From: Gramella sp. KN1008
Lineage (GTDB): Bacteria; Bacteroidota; Bacteroidia; Flavobacteriales; Flavobacteriaceae
Length of the DNA: 62,803 nucleotides
Assembly (NCBI RefSeq): GCF_004332155.1
Contig: NZ_SJDV01000012.1
Span: 1 to 62,803 of the forward strand
Reading direction: 5' to 3'
The notes under the pieces were generated by a model. The model worked only from the letters and a program-made list of their open reading frames with translations. It was not told the DNA's origin and ran no database searches. Each line of letters opens with the position of its first letter. Position 1 is the stretch's first letter. Shown here in pieces: positions 1 through 9,248 of this stretch. Position numbers and translations under genes: made by a program.

Positions 1-1
1 A

Positions 2-3000
2 ATGTTAGGTAAAATTGCTATAAACATACTAGCAAAATATGGACAGGAAAAAATCAAAGATTTTTATACTGATGACAGAACTGCATATGAGAAGGAGTTA
101 ACAGCAATAATTGACAGAACCACCTCAAAATTTTCAGAAAATTTCGATACGCGAGATAGTGAGGGGAAGTATTCTTTTATAAAGTCTAGAGCTGTTATAG
201 AAAGTTTATTAAAATTCAGTCTTAGTAAAGAATTCGACAGGGAGAATTTATTTGCTATAATTAAGCAGGAGAGAAATGTTTATGCTCCAACAATTGATGA
301 GTTAACATTTTTTGTTGAAACCTTCGAAAATGAGATAAGTAAGTCTGAAAAATTACAAGATTTCCATGTAAAGGATAACTTTCATGAGGAGATCTTTCTA
401 CTGGGTGAAAAATTAAGTACCCTCTTAGGCTTAACTTATGGCATAAAAGAAGACACACAAGAAATAAAAGAGAATATCCACGTATTTAGTTCTTTACTAA
501 CTGGGTTGAATCGGACTTTTCATAATCAGGTTGAAGAAATTAAAAAATGTGCTGAACGCTTCCAGGTGGAAACTGCACTTCATTTAATTGAAGGATTAGA
601 AAAAGAACTGGACCAGCAGAACTTTAATGACGAAGGCATTAGGAGTAAGCTTCTTTTTTTAAAAGCTTATTGCCTAAAAGAGATTAATAAGGGCAGTAAC
701 CTAGAATTTGCTAAACTTTTTGTTCAAGCCTATTTAAAGGATTCTAAAGATTTAGCGATTATGCAACAAGCTGCAGTGGCATACCTGAATTTAAAAGAAC
801 AAAAAGACGCAGTTAAAGTAGCCAATAAAATTTTACAACAGGAGCCATTTGATCTTACAGCTTGGATTGTAAAATCTATTACTAGTAAGGACCTAAAAGA
901 ATATTTAATTAAAGTTCCTGAGGTTGTTAAAAAATCTAAGGGTTTTCAAATTTCCATTGCATACTATTTAATGCTTAAGAATAAAGAGCTTAATGTAGGA
1001 TACTTGGAAGATTTAGGCGTTAATCTTATTATAGATGAAAAACTCCTTCCAGAACTAACTCTTTTTACAAAAGACATTTGGAATATAAATATTGACCTTC
1101 TCTATAATTTGGAATCCGGAAACCGATTAAGGAGATATGTCGCCGGTCACGACTTTTTATATGAAACAAATCAATATTCCGATTTGTTGGTCAAAATTTT
1201 GAAAAACTATGTTGCAAAATTAGATAATACAGAAGTTCATAGCCGAATTTTGGAGTATAAGTTCATTTTAAATTTTTATTTATATGCCATTACAAATGAT
1301 CACAGCTATAGTCGAGAACTAGATAAAGTTTTCTCTTTAATAAAAAAGGATCCATTGAAATTAACACAGTATTGTCAAATTCAAAATCACCAAAAGGAAT
1401 ATTCTAAGTCCTTAGAAGCTTTTGAAGATTTTAAGGAGAAAAACAGTGATTTTCCTCTAGACATTCTGGTGTTTCAAATACACACATTATTAATATCTGG
1501 AAATAAAGAAAAGGCTATTAAGGAAATCAGATTCTATATCAATTCTATCCCCGTTATAGATTATTCTAGGATCCATAATTTGAAAGGTATACTTTTTAGT
1601 TCCTTGAATGAATTAAAAGACCTTGAGATAAAAGATATTGTAGAGCTGATTTCGAAGAAGGAATATTCTGAGGATACTTTAAAAATCTTGGTTAAAATTG
1701 AATTGAAGTTAGTTTTAGGCGAACCCAGTGAATTGGAAAAGCAATCTTTTTATGAGGAATTATATCAGATAGAAGATAAAGCTAATACCGAAAATTTGCA
1801 CCTTTTTCTCCACTCCTATATGCTTCTAAATAAGGTGAAAGAAGCAATAAAATTATGTACAAATTACATAACTGATTTTGAAAAGGCGACTATAGAGTCT
1901 TTAAAATTATATGTACTTGCTCTGCTAGAGATGGTTAGTATAAGAATCGAACATGAGAAAGTAGAGTGCGATTACCATTCAGTTCTTCTTGAACTGTTAG
2001 AACATTTCAGAAAAAAAATCAAACCCATCGACATTAATTTTCTTAAGCAAGAATTGGAGCTATACAGAGCCGTGGAAGATTGGTCAACAATACTGGAAAT
2101 TTCCTCCTTGCTCTACAAAATGGATCCTTCTGATGAGTACAATATTGCCAATTATTTATTCTCCCTCAAAGAAAACAAGGACTATATAAAACTAAAAGAG
2201 GTATCTCAAAAGATCCCGGACCAGTTTAAAGTTGAAGCTTACGGAATTAATGTAGCTCAAGTCTTAATTAATTCTAATGTTAATGTAAACAAAGGCTTTG
2301 AAATAGCCTATAGGTTAGCACTAGATACCAAAAATACTCAGTCCCGTCTATTCTACTTCGGAACATCATTAACAAATCGTGAGAAATTTGAAGATTATAA
2401 GATAGTGAAGGCAGATGCCTATGTTGAATTCTCCACAAATAAAGAGATTTTTATAGAATATATAGATCAAGATCATGAGTGGATTGGAAAAGAGATTGGT
2501 TCAAATATTACTGAGAAAGAGAACCTCTCAAACACCTTTACTAATATTACTATCCTGCACTGCTTTAATCAGTATGTGAAATTATATAAAGAGATTTTAA
2601 AAGAATCCAATAATCCTATAAACAAACTGGGTATCAAACAATTCAACATTGATTCTTCTTCAAAAGAAGGTTTTGAAGAACAGTTAAAAAACTTGTTTGG
2701 CTTTCAAGGTGAAGAAGATGAAAGATTTCAAAAGAAATTACTGGAGGAATATTCTACCTATAAAACAGGTTTTATCACAATTGCAAATTCTCTTTTTAAA
2801 CAAGATTTTTGGTCGACTGATAAGTTTTTAAAAACACACCACACTTATCAAGTTCTACCTAAAGTCTTTTTCGGAGATCCTCCAATAAATAAGGAGACCT
2901 TGTTCATCTTAGACTATACCTCTGTATGTACATTATATGACTTTCAAAAAAAATTCGGACTACCGCCCTCAGAGAAGAAGTTTTTAATTTCTAATTTAAT

Positions 3001-3793
3001 TCCTACGATTATTGAACGGCTAATTGAGGAAGAAGAAAAAAAATCTTCAACAGAAAGCTTTAACCTAAAAATTACTACTAAAAATGTAATACCTAATTTC
3101 AAACCTGAAAATTTCTCAAAAAGTAAAATTGAAGATCTTAAAGGATTATTAGAATGGATCGATAAACACTGTAAAACAACGATTGTAAGGGAAAAAATCG
3201 ATGTTGTTTTTAAGTTAGAAAACAATAAAACAAACCCACTTACAAAATCTTTAATTGACAATATCTTCCTGTCCAATCGTGAAAATCATTTATTAGTAAC
3301 AGATGATGTTTTTTATGCTCTCAATTTTGGAAAACTAAATATGATCTCGAGTGAAATCTTATTATTATCATTAGTCAATAAAAGCATGTACCCAAAGCTC
3401 TATTCTTATTTTTTAGAAAATCACTTTGTCGGAATTACCGTTGAAAAAGACCTGCTGTTAGAAAAATTTAGAAATTACATTGCTGGTAAGGACAGCCATT
3501 ATCTTACTGCTCTTAAAAGTCTATCTCAGGATTTGAATCCACATCCTAACAAAATTTCCGTTGTTTCTAATTTAATCAAAGATATGTACTTAATAAATGG
3601 CTTGACATTAGAGACAAAAAATTCTCATGTACACAATCTTTTATTGGCTGTATTTCCTGGTTGCACTCAAGTTTTTAGAAGTCAACTTCTCGATGAGACT
3701 AAAAACTTACTTAAACTTACCGGTCACATCTTTGATGAGTTCAACGTAACATTTAAAGTAGCTGAAAATCAATTTTTAAATCACCTCTTCTAA
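2..3793 (+). CDS. Large TPR-like protein with GreAB-C-like and PIN-like regions; predicted conflict/defence effector
   Basis: This 1263-residue soluble protein has no signal peptide. Residues about 180-800 are mostly amphipathic helices in TPR-like pairs. Around residues 815-850 is a segment with an IGKEIG motif (near residue 828) that resembles the GreA/GreB C-terminal domain (usual form IGK/R-x-x-G). Residues about 965-1200 look like a PIN nuclease: a hydrophobic strand ending in D971 (ILDYTS), and later LLVTDD with D1101/D1102, which matches the late acidic strand of PIN domains. This order fits the computationally described TPR-GreAB-C-PIN conflict family; that assignment is from memory and motif reading, not from a search. 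The ATG lies at the window edge, so upstream sequence or an earlier start cannot be excluded. The gene is very A/T-rich compared with genes after 10.3 kb, and it shares an island with an integrase, which suggests acquired cargo. Confidence is high that it is a gene and moderate for the domain reading. Confidence 0.6.
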   Translation: MLGKIAINILAKYGQEKIKDFYTDDRTAYEKELTAIIDRTTSKFSENFDTRDSEGKYSFIKSRAVIESLLKFSLSKEFDRENLFAIIKQERNVYAPTIDELTFFVETFENEISKSEKLQDFHVKDNFHEEIFLLGEKLSTLLGLTYGIKEDTQEIKENIHVFSSLLTGLNRTFHNQVEEIKKCAERFQVETALHLIEGLEKELDQQNFNDEGIRSKLLFLKAYCLKEINKGSNLEFAKLFVQAYLKDSKDLAIMQQAAVAYLNLKEQKDAVKVANKILQQEPFDLTAWIVKSITSKDLKEYLIKVPEVVKKSKGFQISIAYYLMLKNKELNVGYLEDLGVNLIIDEKLLPELTLFTKDIWNINIDLLYNLESGNRLRRYVAGHDFLYETNQYSDLLVKILKNYVAKLDNTEVHSRILEYKFILNFYLYAITNDHSYSRELDKVFSLIKKDPLKLTQYCQIQNHQKEYSKSLEAFEDFKEKNSDFPLDILVFQIHTLLISGNKEKAIKEIRFYINSIPVIDYSRIHNLKGILFSSLNELKDLEIKDIVELISKKEYSEDTLKILVKIELKLVLGEPSELEKQSFYEELYQIEDKANTENLHLFLHSYMLLNKVKEAIKLCTNYITDFEKATIESLKLYVLALLEMVSIRIEHEKVECDYHSVLLELLEHFRKKIKPIDINFLKQELELYRAVEDWSTILEISSLLYKMDPSDEYNIANYLFSLKENKDYIKLKEVSQKIPDQFKVEAYGINVAQVLINSNVNVNKGFEIAYRLALDTKNTQSRLFYFGTSLTNREKFEDYKIVKADAYVEFSTNKEIFIEYIDQDHEWIGKEIGSNITEKENLSNTFTNITILHCFNQYVKLYKEILKESNNPINKLGIKQFNIDSSSKEGFEEQLKNLFGFQGEEDERFQKKLLEEYSTYKTGFITIANSLFKQDFWSTDKFLKTHHTYQVLPKVFFGDPPINKETLFILDYTSVCTLYDFQKKFGLPPSEKKFLISNLIPTIIERLIEEEEKKSSTESFNLKITTKNVIPNFKPENFSKSKIEDLKGLLEWIDKHCKTTIVREKIDVVFKLENNKTNPLTKSLIDNIFLSNRENHLLVTDDVFYALNFGKLNMISSEILLLSLVNKSMYPKLYSYFLENHFVGITVEKDLLLEKFRNYIAGKDSHYLTALKSLSQDLNPHPNKISVVSNLIKDMYLINGLTLETKNSHVHNLLLAVFPGCTQVFRSQLLDETKNLLKLTGHIFDEFNVTFKVAENQFLNHLF

Positions 3794-3829
3794 TTTTCTG
3801 AATCTACAACTATGGAAATGGATAAAACA

Positions 3830-3856
3830 GCACTCATCATGAAAAATGATGAGTGC
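3830..3856. terminator. Bidirectional hairpin terminator between convergent genes
   Basis: A perfect 11-bp stem (3830-3840 with 3846-3856) closes a 5-nt GAAAA loop. It sits between the end of the large plus-strand gene (3793) and the end of the minus-strand gene (3862). On the minus strand the stem is followed by a T-rich stretch (TGTTTTA), and on the plus strand by CTCTTTC. Confidence 0.75.
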
Positions 3857-3861
3857 CTCTT

Positions 3862-4872
3862 TCAACTCAAAAACCAACGGTATTGAGAATCACCATTGAT
3901 TGCTTTTGAGATGCCTTGTGCAAAAGCATAGGCATTTTCTCCCCTGTCAAGGAAAGTATCAATATAGCTGCTCTTATTAGCTCCTGTGAGCAGATTATAA
4001 GCATTCCACAAACTGATTTTACCGGAAGTGTCTTTACAGAAACTTTTATCCTGGTAATAATCTTTAGCGACTGTTGTAAAATGGTTGTCATTAAGCAACA
4101 ACTGCGGAATCTGAGACTTTTCTGCTTTAGGCAGGTAATTATAAAGCTTTGCTTTCCCTAAAAGTTGCGCAAATTGCTTTTCACTCAAGCTTTCTTCCTG
4201 TAACCTTGCCATCCCCTGTATATGCTCCTCCATCCTATAGGTCTGGATAGCTTGTAGCATACTTCTTTTCAATTCCTGGTGAGAAGAAGCTTTCACCTCT
4301 CCCTTATATCCATCTGTTGAAATGCACATGTTACAGCAAACCATGTTCTGAAAACCAATGAAGAACTTGAAGCTCTCCATCTTCTTTTTACTGAACAAGT
4401 TTTCTTTATTATATGCTCTCACGCCACCTATAGAGAGCGACAATTCATTCCCATTGATGGTATCTGTGATACTCGGAATCCGCACAAGGAAAGCCATCCG
4501 CTCATAGTAGATGGTTTTCTGATGATTTTTCAGCTCCTTTGCGGGTATATGAATAGCATCCGGAGTTCTACCTTTAATTTGATGACTTACTCGCACCTCA
4601 GGATTGTTAATATCTTCATTGAGAAATATACTTGATGCGCATTCTAAAGCAACATCAATAAATTCCTGGTGAGCTATCGTCTGTTCATTGTCTTTGGCAA
4701 ACACAGGAATTATGCAGTCCTCCTTTAAATGAGAGAGGCTAACATCTGTAGTGTTAGCCTCTATAAAAGGTGATCTGTTTTCCTCTTTTGTTTCTCGCGT
4801 ACCTATAGGAGAAGGATTACTTATCATTTCTCTCTCCTCATTTTGGTTTCTATTAACTACTTGTAGTTCCAT
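3862..4872 (-). CDS. DUF3871-like protein of the integrated island
   Basis: This 336-residue soluble protein has no recognised catalytic motif. Its composition and its position directly after an ATPase resemble the DUF3871 family of Bacteroidota mobile elements; the family name is from memory. A central stretch (about residues 185-200) contains CCNMC, a possible metal-binding or structural cysteine cluster. The N-terminus is polar and probably disordered. Its start overlaps the end of the upstream ATPase gene by 20 nt, which implies translational coupling and a shared role in DNA metabolism of the element. The function is unknown. Confidence 0.65.
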   Translation of the reverse strand: MELQVVNRNQNEEREMISNPSPIGTRETKEENRSPFIEANTTDVSLSHLKEDCIIPVFAKDNEQTIAHQEFIDVALECASSIFLNEDINNPEVRVSHQIKGRTPDAIHIPAKELKNHQKTIYYERMAFLVRIPSITDTINGNELSLSIGGVRAYNKENLFSKKKMESFKFFIGFQNMVCCNMCISTDGYKGEVKASSHQELKRSMLQAIQTYRMEEHIQGMARLQEESLSEKQFAQLLGKAKLYNYLPKAEKSQIPQLLLNDNHFTTVAKDYYQDKSFCKDTSGKISLWNAYNLLTGANKSSYIDTFLDRGENAYAFAQGISKAINGDSQYRWFLS

Positions 4873-5713
4873 TTTGTTTAAATGTATGTTGGTTATGTAT
4901 ATTGTTATTTCTGATCACATCTTGCTGTTGAACAAAGTCTTTTGTGAGTACATCTTTGTAGGATGCAAATTCCTTATAAAGAGCATTCAACTGTGAATTA
5001 GTAGTGCAGGATTTAATTTTCCTCTTCACCTCATTCAAATCAGCTCCGGAATTACACCAATCTCTTATCTGTTTTCCTACCCCGGGAGTAATAATGAATT
5101 CCGGTTTATCTGAGAATAACCCCGTTCTATCTTTTGATGCCTTAGCATAATGTTTAATGTCAAGATCAAACACTATGGTAAATTCGTAATCTACTGAATC
5201 TCTTTGAACAGCCTTCAGCCCCACCTTTTCGGGAACCATCTTACCATTCTTGTTATTGATGACATAATCTTGCTTCACTCTCATTGTAGCAATAAAATGT
5301 GTATCACTTTGAAGAATCTTGTCAAGAAACTTCTTTTGACGTGGAGTGATCTTGCCCCAGTTGGCAAAACTGTTCCCTGGTAGAGAAGAGTGATATTCCA
5401 ATAAATAATCCCAGCAATGCGAGATGCTATCCAAAATAATTACTTCCATCCTGGCCTGAAGGCAAACGTCTATAGCTTCGATATAAGATTCTGGAGTATA
5501 TGGAGGTTTCAGAGTGAGCACGTTGTAATCTCCAAAGTGAGCATATAAATCTGCACTTCCGTTTTCCGTATCAATGATAGCAACCTTCGAAAGGTCATTG
5601 TCTGTAAGTCCTTTTGCTATTAACAAAGAACTGTAAGTTTTTCCAGCTCCACTTGGTGCCTGAATTGCCATTTTAATTTTGGCTTTTTGACGGTGTGATT
5701 TTCTTAATTCCAT
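4853..5713 (-). CDS. RecA/Sak4-like P-loop ATPase
   Basis: This 286-residue protein begins with a basic segment followed by a Walker A motif, APSGAGKT (K25). IIDTEN (about residues 45-50) and VIILDSISH (about 92-100) give the strand and Walker B positions of RecA-type folds. The size and motif arrangement resemble the AAA_24 / Sak4 group of phage and plasmid single-strand annealing or recombination mediators. Its 3' end overlaps the DUF3871-like gene by 20 nt. A role in replication or recombination of the island is likely; the substrate is not known. Confidence 0.7.
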   Translation of the reverse strand: MELRKSHRQKAKIKMAIQAPSGAGKTYSSLLIAKGLTDNDLSKVAIIDTENGSADLYAHFGDYNVLTLKPPYTPESYIEAIDVCLQARMEVIILDSISHCWDYLLEYHSSLPGNSFANWGKITPRQKKFLDKILQSDTHFIATMRVKQDYVINNKNGKMVPEKVGLKAVQRDSVDYEFTIVFDLDIKHYAKASKDRTGLFSDKPEFIITPGVGKQIRDWCNSGADLNEVKRKIKSCTTNSQLNALYKEFASYKDVLTKDFVQQQDVIRNNNIHNQHTFKQNGTTSS

Positions 5714-5760
5714 AATGGTGTTTATTTAATATTTTGTTTAAAATTTGTACAGCCCAAAGT

Positions 5761-5788
5761 GAAAAGGAGGCTAAATTGCCTCCTTTTC
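5761..5788 (-). terminator. Hairpin terminator downstream of the 145-residue ORF
   Basis: There is a perfect 11-bp inverted repeat (5761-5771 with 5778-5788) around a 6-nt loop. It lies just past the stop of the minus-strand gene at 5795. The 3' arm on the minus strand ends in CCTTTTC, a short T-rich tail. It would separate that gene from the ATPase gene that follows. Confidence 0.6.
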
Positions 5789-5794
5789 CATTAT

Positions 5795-6232
5795 TTACAG
5801 AAATCCTAATGTATTTCTGATTTTTCTCAAATGCTCAGTTGTCTTTTGACTGTGATAAGGCTGGTATAGCAACTTTATAGATGCTTCACCGGAATATCCT
5901 AATCCATGGTAAAATGACTTAATTACAATCGCACCCAAAAAGGTCACATAGGACCTCCCACGACTAGTTGTTATAAATTCTGCCGTTGTCACATCTCGAA
6001 AAATACCACATTGTTCCGCCAGTGGAGTACAGCGGTTATTGCTATAAATAAAGCCCCATCCGCGAAGACACTGAAAAAAATGATTTCGCTCTTTTTTGTT
6101 AATGCCCAAGTGGAGGGCGACTTCCTTAATCGAATACCATTGGCCCTTCTTCAGACCATAAAAAGTTTCTATTCCTTTTTCTAATTCGTAATATCGGTCG
6201 AGTCTGTATTCATCTGGATAAAAAATGTCCAT
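5795..6232 (-). CDS. Hypothetical protein, possible winged-helix
   Basis: This 145-residue protein has no family that I recognise. The segment around residues 30-75 (WYSIKEVALHLGINKKERNHFF and onward) reads like a helix-turn-helix or winged-helix, with a later beta-hairpin-like stretch. It lies between the integrase and the ATPase on the same strand. A DNA-binding role for the island is an inference only. Confidence 0.55.
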   Translation of the reverse strand: MDIFYPDEYRLDRYYELEKGIETFYGLKKGQWYSIKEVALHLGINKKERNHFFQCLRGWGFIYSNNRCTPLAEQCGIFRDVTTAEFITTSRGRSYVTFLGAIVIKSFYHGLGYSGEASIKLLYQPYHSQKTTEHLRKIRNTLGFL

Positions 6233-6265
6233 TTTAAAAATTTTTATGTTTAATTATTTTATTGA

Positions 6266-7468
6266 CTATAGTTCAAGAAGCTTTTTATGTTCCTTATCTA
6301 TTATTGTATTATCAAATTCTTTTAAATACGTCATCGTTATACCAAGATTGGAGTGTCCCAAGGATTCAGAAATTATGTCGGTGGAAACTCCTTTATACTT
6401 CATAATAGTGGCATAAGAATGTCTGGCCACATATGAGGTAATCCTCTTATTTATACCAGCCAGTTCAGCAATTTCATTAAGCCTACTATTATATCTGCTT
6501 AACACTTTATGCTTTCTATTAGCAATTTGTTTTGCTGTCATTTTTTCTTTTAAAAGAATAGGAAACACATAAGGAGATGTGCTTTTTTGTTCTCTATAGA
6601 ACTTGAGGATTTTCTCTACTGGGGGTAAAATTTCCAATGTAAAATGCTTTTTGGTCTTTCTTCTCGAGTAGTGAATTTTCTTGTTATGAATATCAGACCA
6701 CCGTAAAAAAGTCATGTCTGCCAGATTCATCCCACGGCAGTAGAAGGAAAACATGAAAAAATGATGAGCATCCACGAGATGAGGATGTTCAGAAAGGTCA
6801 ACTTTTGAAAATGCTTTTAGCTCTTCAACCGTAAGAGCCCTTTTGTGAGACCTCCCTTTTAATCTTGAAATCTTGTAGTGTTTAAATGGGTAGTGGTCCA
6901 GTGAAACCACTTCCTTTCTAACAGCATCATTAAATAAGGCTCTTAACTGGCGCATCTTGAAGGCTATACCTCCATCTTGGTTTCCTCTTTCTCTCATAGA
7001 TAATTCAAATTTCTCCAGAAAATCAACAGTTATTTCTTTAAATTTTAACTCCTTCGGATAAAACTTTTTCAAGGCTAACATTGTTTCCTCGTAGGCTCTT
7101 GCGCTACCTAATCTTTCTGATCGATCAAGAATATCAATCTTCTGTTCAAAGAAATTCCACACAATTATATTCGTATGATCTTTTCCTAAAAATTTGTCAG
7201 CAAAATCAGTCAGTGAATAATCCTTTTCTGATTCCATGAATTCATCAATAATTTTATTCGCCTGTAGTTTAACTTGAGCGAGGTAACTGTTTCTTTTACG
7301 AAATCCAGGATAAGATTTTTTAAATTCCTGTCCATCAAAATCTTCCTTTCTTGCTCTCAAACCTAAAGGGAGAAGTTTGCTCTTCCGGTTCTTTGTTACT
7401 CTTAGCATTACCGGATATGTACCATCTTGTAATTTCTTCTTCCTAATTACGATCTTCGTTGTTATCAT
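6266..7468 (-). CDS. Tyrosine recombinase (integrase) of the island
   Basis: This is a site-specific recombinase of the Bacteroidota phage/ICE integrase type. With the start at 7468 (MITTKIVIRKKK) it has 400 residues; an upstream in-frame ATG at 7522 would add 18 residues of unlikely sequence. The N-terminal arm-binding domain (about 1-75) is followed by a SAM-like core-binding domain (about 95-190) and a catalytic domain. Catalytic residues that can be seen are R245 (CRGMN), R349 (VARHSYA), H372 (LGHSN) and the nucleophile Y381 (MTYLKEF). The first His of the usual HxxR box is replaced, as is common in Bacteroidota integrases. All catalytic residues are present, so the enzyme is probably active. 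It likely integrates the element at the tRNA at 10209. Confidence 0.92.
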   Translation of the reverse strand: MITTKIVIRKKKLQDGTYPVMLRVTKNRKSKLLPLGLRARKEDFDGQEFKKSYPGFRKRNSYLAQVKLQANKIIDEFMESEKDYSLTDFADKFLGKDHTNIIVWNFFEQKIDILDRSERLGSARAYEETMLALKKFYPKELKFKEITVDFLEKFELSMRERGNQDGGIAFKMRQLRALFNDAVRKEVVSLDHYPFKHYKISRLKGRSHKRALTVEELKAFSKVDLSEHPHLVDAHHFFMFSFYCRGMNLADMTFLRWSDIHNKKIHYSRRKTKKHFTLEILPPVEKILKFYREQKSTSPYVFPILLKEKMTAKQIANRKHKVLSRYNSRLNEIAELAGINKRITSYVARHSYATIMKYKGVSTDIISESLGHSNLGITMTYLKEFDNTIIDKEHKKLLEL

Positions 7469-7528
7469 TATTTTATTTTTAAACATAGGATTCCCGTAGA
7501 AGGAAATCCATCTATTAAACAATCAGTG

Positions 7529-7546
7529 GAAACTGCAGAAACTGCA
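7529..7546. repeat. Two 9-bp tandem copies of GAAACTGCA
   Basis: GAAACTGCA occurs at 7529-7537 and again at 7538-7546, followed by a third degenerate copy (7547-7555). It sits in the gap between the integrase and the DUF3987 gene, upstream of the integrase start. It could be an integrase arm-type or regulatory site, or chance. Confidence 0.45.
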
Positions 7547-7573
7547 GACTTTGCAGCTTCAGCAGAGTTTACA

Positions 7574-8866
7574 CTATCCTAAAATTCGTCTGTATTTTCC
7601 GTGGGAAATTTTGCGCAGAATCTTGAATTCTCGCCATTTTTGTAGCTTCTCATCTACAGATCTTTCAGGAATATCATAGGCTTTAGCTTTTTCAATAGCT
7701 TCCTTCCTCGTGAATATTTCCTTTAAGCTAAACAGGAAGTTGTCATCATTTTCTGAAAGATAACCGAGACTGACATTTTGGGATACAGAATCAGCATGAT
7801 GAAGCAACTTTTTGGTTAGAACCAGAGCTGTCTGAAAGTCCACATCTGTACATTCCAATTCACGTTGATGCTCAATTTCTTTTCCTTTTCTAAAAGCAGA
7901 AAGGATCATGCAAATCCTGTAAAGAATAAGACCATGTCTTTTGACAATAGATGTAAATCCCTGTGGGTGTCCCTCTACCACTATTGAATATATCCTGGAC
8001 ATCTCTTGGTTGAAAAGTTTCTGTTGTTCCTTCGTGAGTTTAAATTCAATGGGTGATTGTGCCTTGACCAATAATTCGTAAAGGTTATAGACCTCTTTAC
8101 CCACCTCTACAAAGGCATCTTTTAAATTTCTACTTTCAGCTTTAAATACATCTTTCCATTCACTAACCTCATCAAAGTAATAGAACAACATCCTGCTAAA
8201 AAGACCATTGTCTTTTGATTTAACCAATGGCTGGAGTTGATCTGGTGTTCCTGATAAAACCAAGGACAATTGTGGCTGGTCAATCTCCATGTATAGGTTG
8301 TCCATTTTTCTGCTAATCGAAATTGGCTCATGGTGAAAAGCTTTGCGAAGCACGTCTGAGAAATTGCCCCAATCTTGATTAAGCATTACAGAGAGAGTAT
8401 CCGCTTCAGATTCTATTATTATTCCACCAAAATGAGCATTCTGTATTGTTGGATACATCTCAGCCGCACTTATGTTTCCGGGTATTATTTTGGTTTCAAT
8501 TGGAGGACAAGGACCTTCCATCGCTTCTTTTTTGTTCTTCTTTTTATCTTTTTTCGCATCATTACAATCTTGTAATTCATTTAGACTATTATGGAATATT
8601 CTTTTGTGAATCGGGTCAACCAATTCTCTGGCAAAGTTCATCACACCTTTTCCTGAAGCAGGTGGGGCAATAATCATCACATATAGGTTTGTAAAAACTT
8701 TTTTACCGTCATAAATCCCATACATCTGCGGCAGACAGCTGCTCAACGCCCCTATAGTGGAAAGTAGCACAATGTCTTTTTCTCTTCCGGAGAACTTACT
8801 CGTCAAACCTTTAATTAAAGGTGGTAGATTTATATACACTTCCTCTCCTAATAATTTACTATCCAT
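7574..8866 (-). CDS. DUF3987-type ATPase (predicted primase/helicase-like replication protein of mobile elements)
   Basis: This is a 430-residue protein. It has a Walker A motif, APPASGKG (K73), after a hydrophobic strand, and LSLVLSGTPDQL in the position of a later ATPase strand and sensor. DUF3987 proteins are frequent in Bacteroidota integrative elements and are thought to act in element replication; the biochemical role is unproven. A lysine-rich insert lies at about residues 105-115. It starts 5 nt after the stop of the HTH gene, so the two are co-transcribed. Confidence 0.8.
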   Translation of the reverse strand: MDSKLLGEEVYINLPPLIKGLTSKFSGREKDIVLLSTIGALSSCLPQMYGIYDGKKVFTNLYVMIIAPPASGKGVMNFARELVDPIHKRIFHNSLNELQDCNDAKKDKKKNKKEAMEGPCPPIETKIIPGNISAAEMYPTIQNAHFGGIIIESEADTLSVMLNQDWGNFSDVLRKAFHHEPISISRKMDNLYMEIDQPQLSLVLSGTPDQLQPLVKSKDNGLFSRMLFYYFDEVSEWKDVFKAESRNLKDAFVEVGKEVYNLYELLVKAQSPIEFKLTKEQQKLFNQEMSRIYSIVVEGHPQGFTSIVKRHGLILYRICMILSAFRKGKEIEHQRELECTDVDFQTALVLTKKLLHHADSVSQNVSLGYLSENDDNFLFSLKEIFTRKEAIEKAKAYDIPERSVDEKLQKWREFKILRKISHGKYRRILG

Positions 8867-8871
8867 TTAGC

Positions 8872-9132
8872 TTAGCTTTTATCAGTAGTGTGACCCTCGA
8901 ACCTATTTCTTCGTAAGAAATCATCCAAATCTCTTTTTTTGAAGTAGATGAGTTTGTTATTAGGTTTGTAGTGGGTGATTTTACCTTGGGAAGTAAGCTT
9001 GTATAAAAAGCTCTTGCTCACATCCAGATAATCGACTGCTTCATTAAAGCTGAGCATCTTTTTGCCACATCTTTCTTCAGCGGCTATAAGATCTCTAATG
9101 AGTTCCTTTAATTCTTTTATTTCTTTTTGCAT
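8872..9132 (-). CDS. Excisionase-like helix-turn-helix protein
   Basis: This 86-residue protein has a MerR/excisionase-type HTH at about residues 25-75 (FNEAVDYLDVSKSFLYKL, then YFKKRDLDDFL). Such proteins bind element DNA and direct excision or control element genes. It lies 5 nt upstream of the DUF3987 gene and shares a strand with the integrase, a standard Bacteroidota island arrangement. Confidence 0.85.
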   Translation of the reverse strand: MQKEIKELKELIRDLIAAEERCGKKMLSFNEAVDYLDVSKSFLYKLTSQGKITHYKPNNKLIYFKKRDLDDFLRRNRFEGHTTDKS

Positions 9133-9146
9133 TGTAAATAGTTTAA

Positions 9147-9182
9147 GAAACCCTGAATATTCTTTATCCGCGGAAGGGTTTC
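9147..9182. repeat. Inverted repeat upstream of the excisionase-like gene
   Basis: An 8-bp perfect inverted repeat (GAAACCCT at 9147-9154 and its complement at 9175-9182) is separated by 20 nt. It lies just upstream of the HTH gene start, where an autoregulatory or excision site could be. It has no T-run, so it is unlikely to be a terminator. Confidence 0.4.
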
Positions 9183-9248
9183 GGATTAATACAATGCGAA
9201 AGTAGATCAGGGGTATCTTTGCAATCTTTACTTAATCTTTAATTAAGA

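Noticed and set aside
261..458. Minus-strand reading frames inside the large gene (and similar antisense frames elsewhere)
   Set aside because: They lie within genes with clear protein families or coding pattern on the other strand, have no start context and no recognisable product.
9214..9221. TATCTTTG, a TAnnTTTG promoter-like box on the plus strand
   Set aside because: There is no plus-strand gene downstream before the tRNA region; it is probably chance in A/T-rich DNA.
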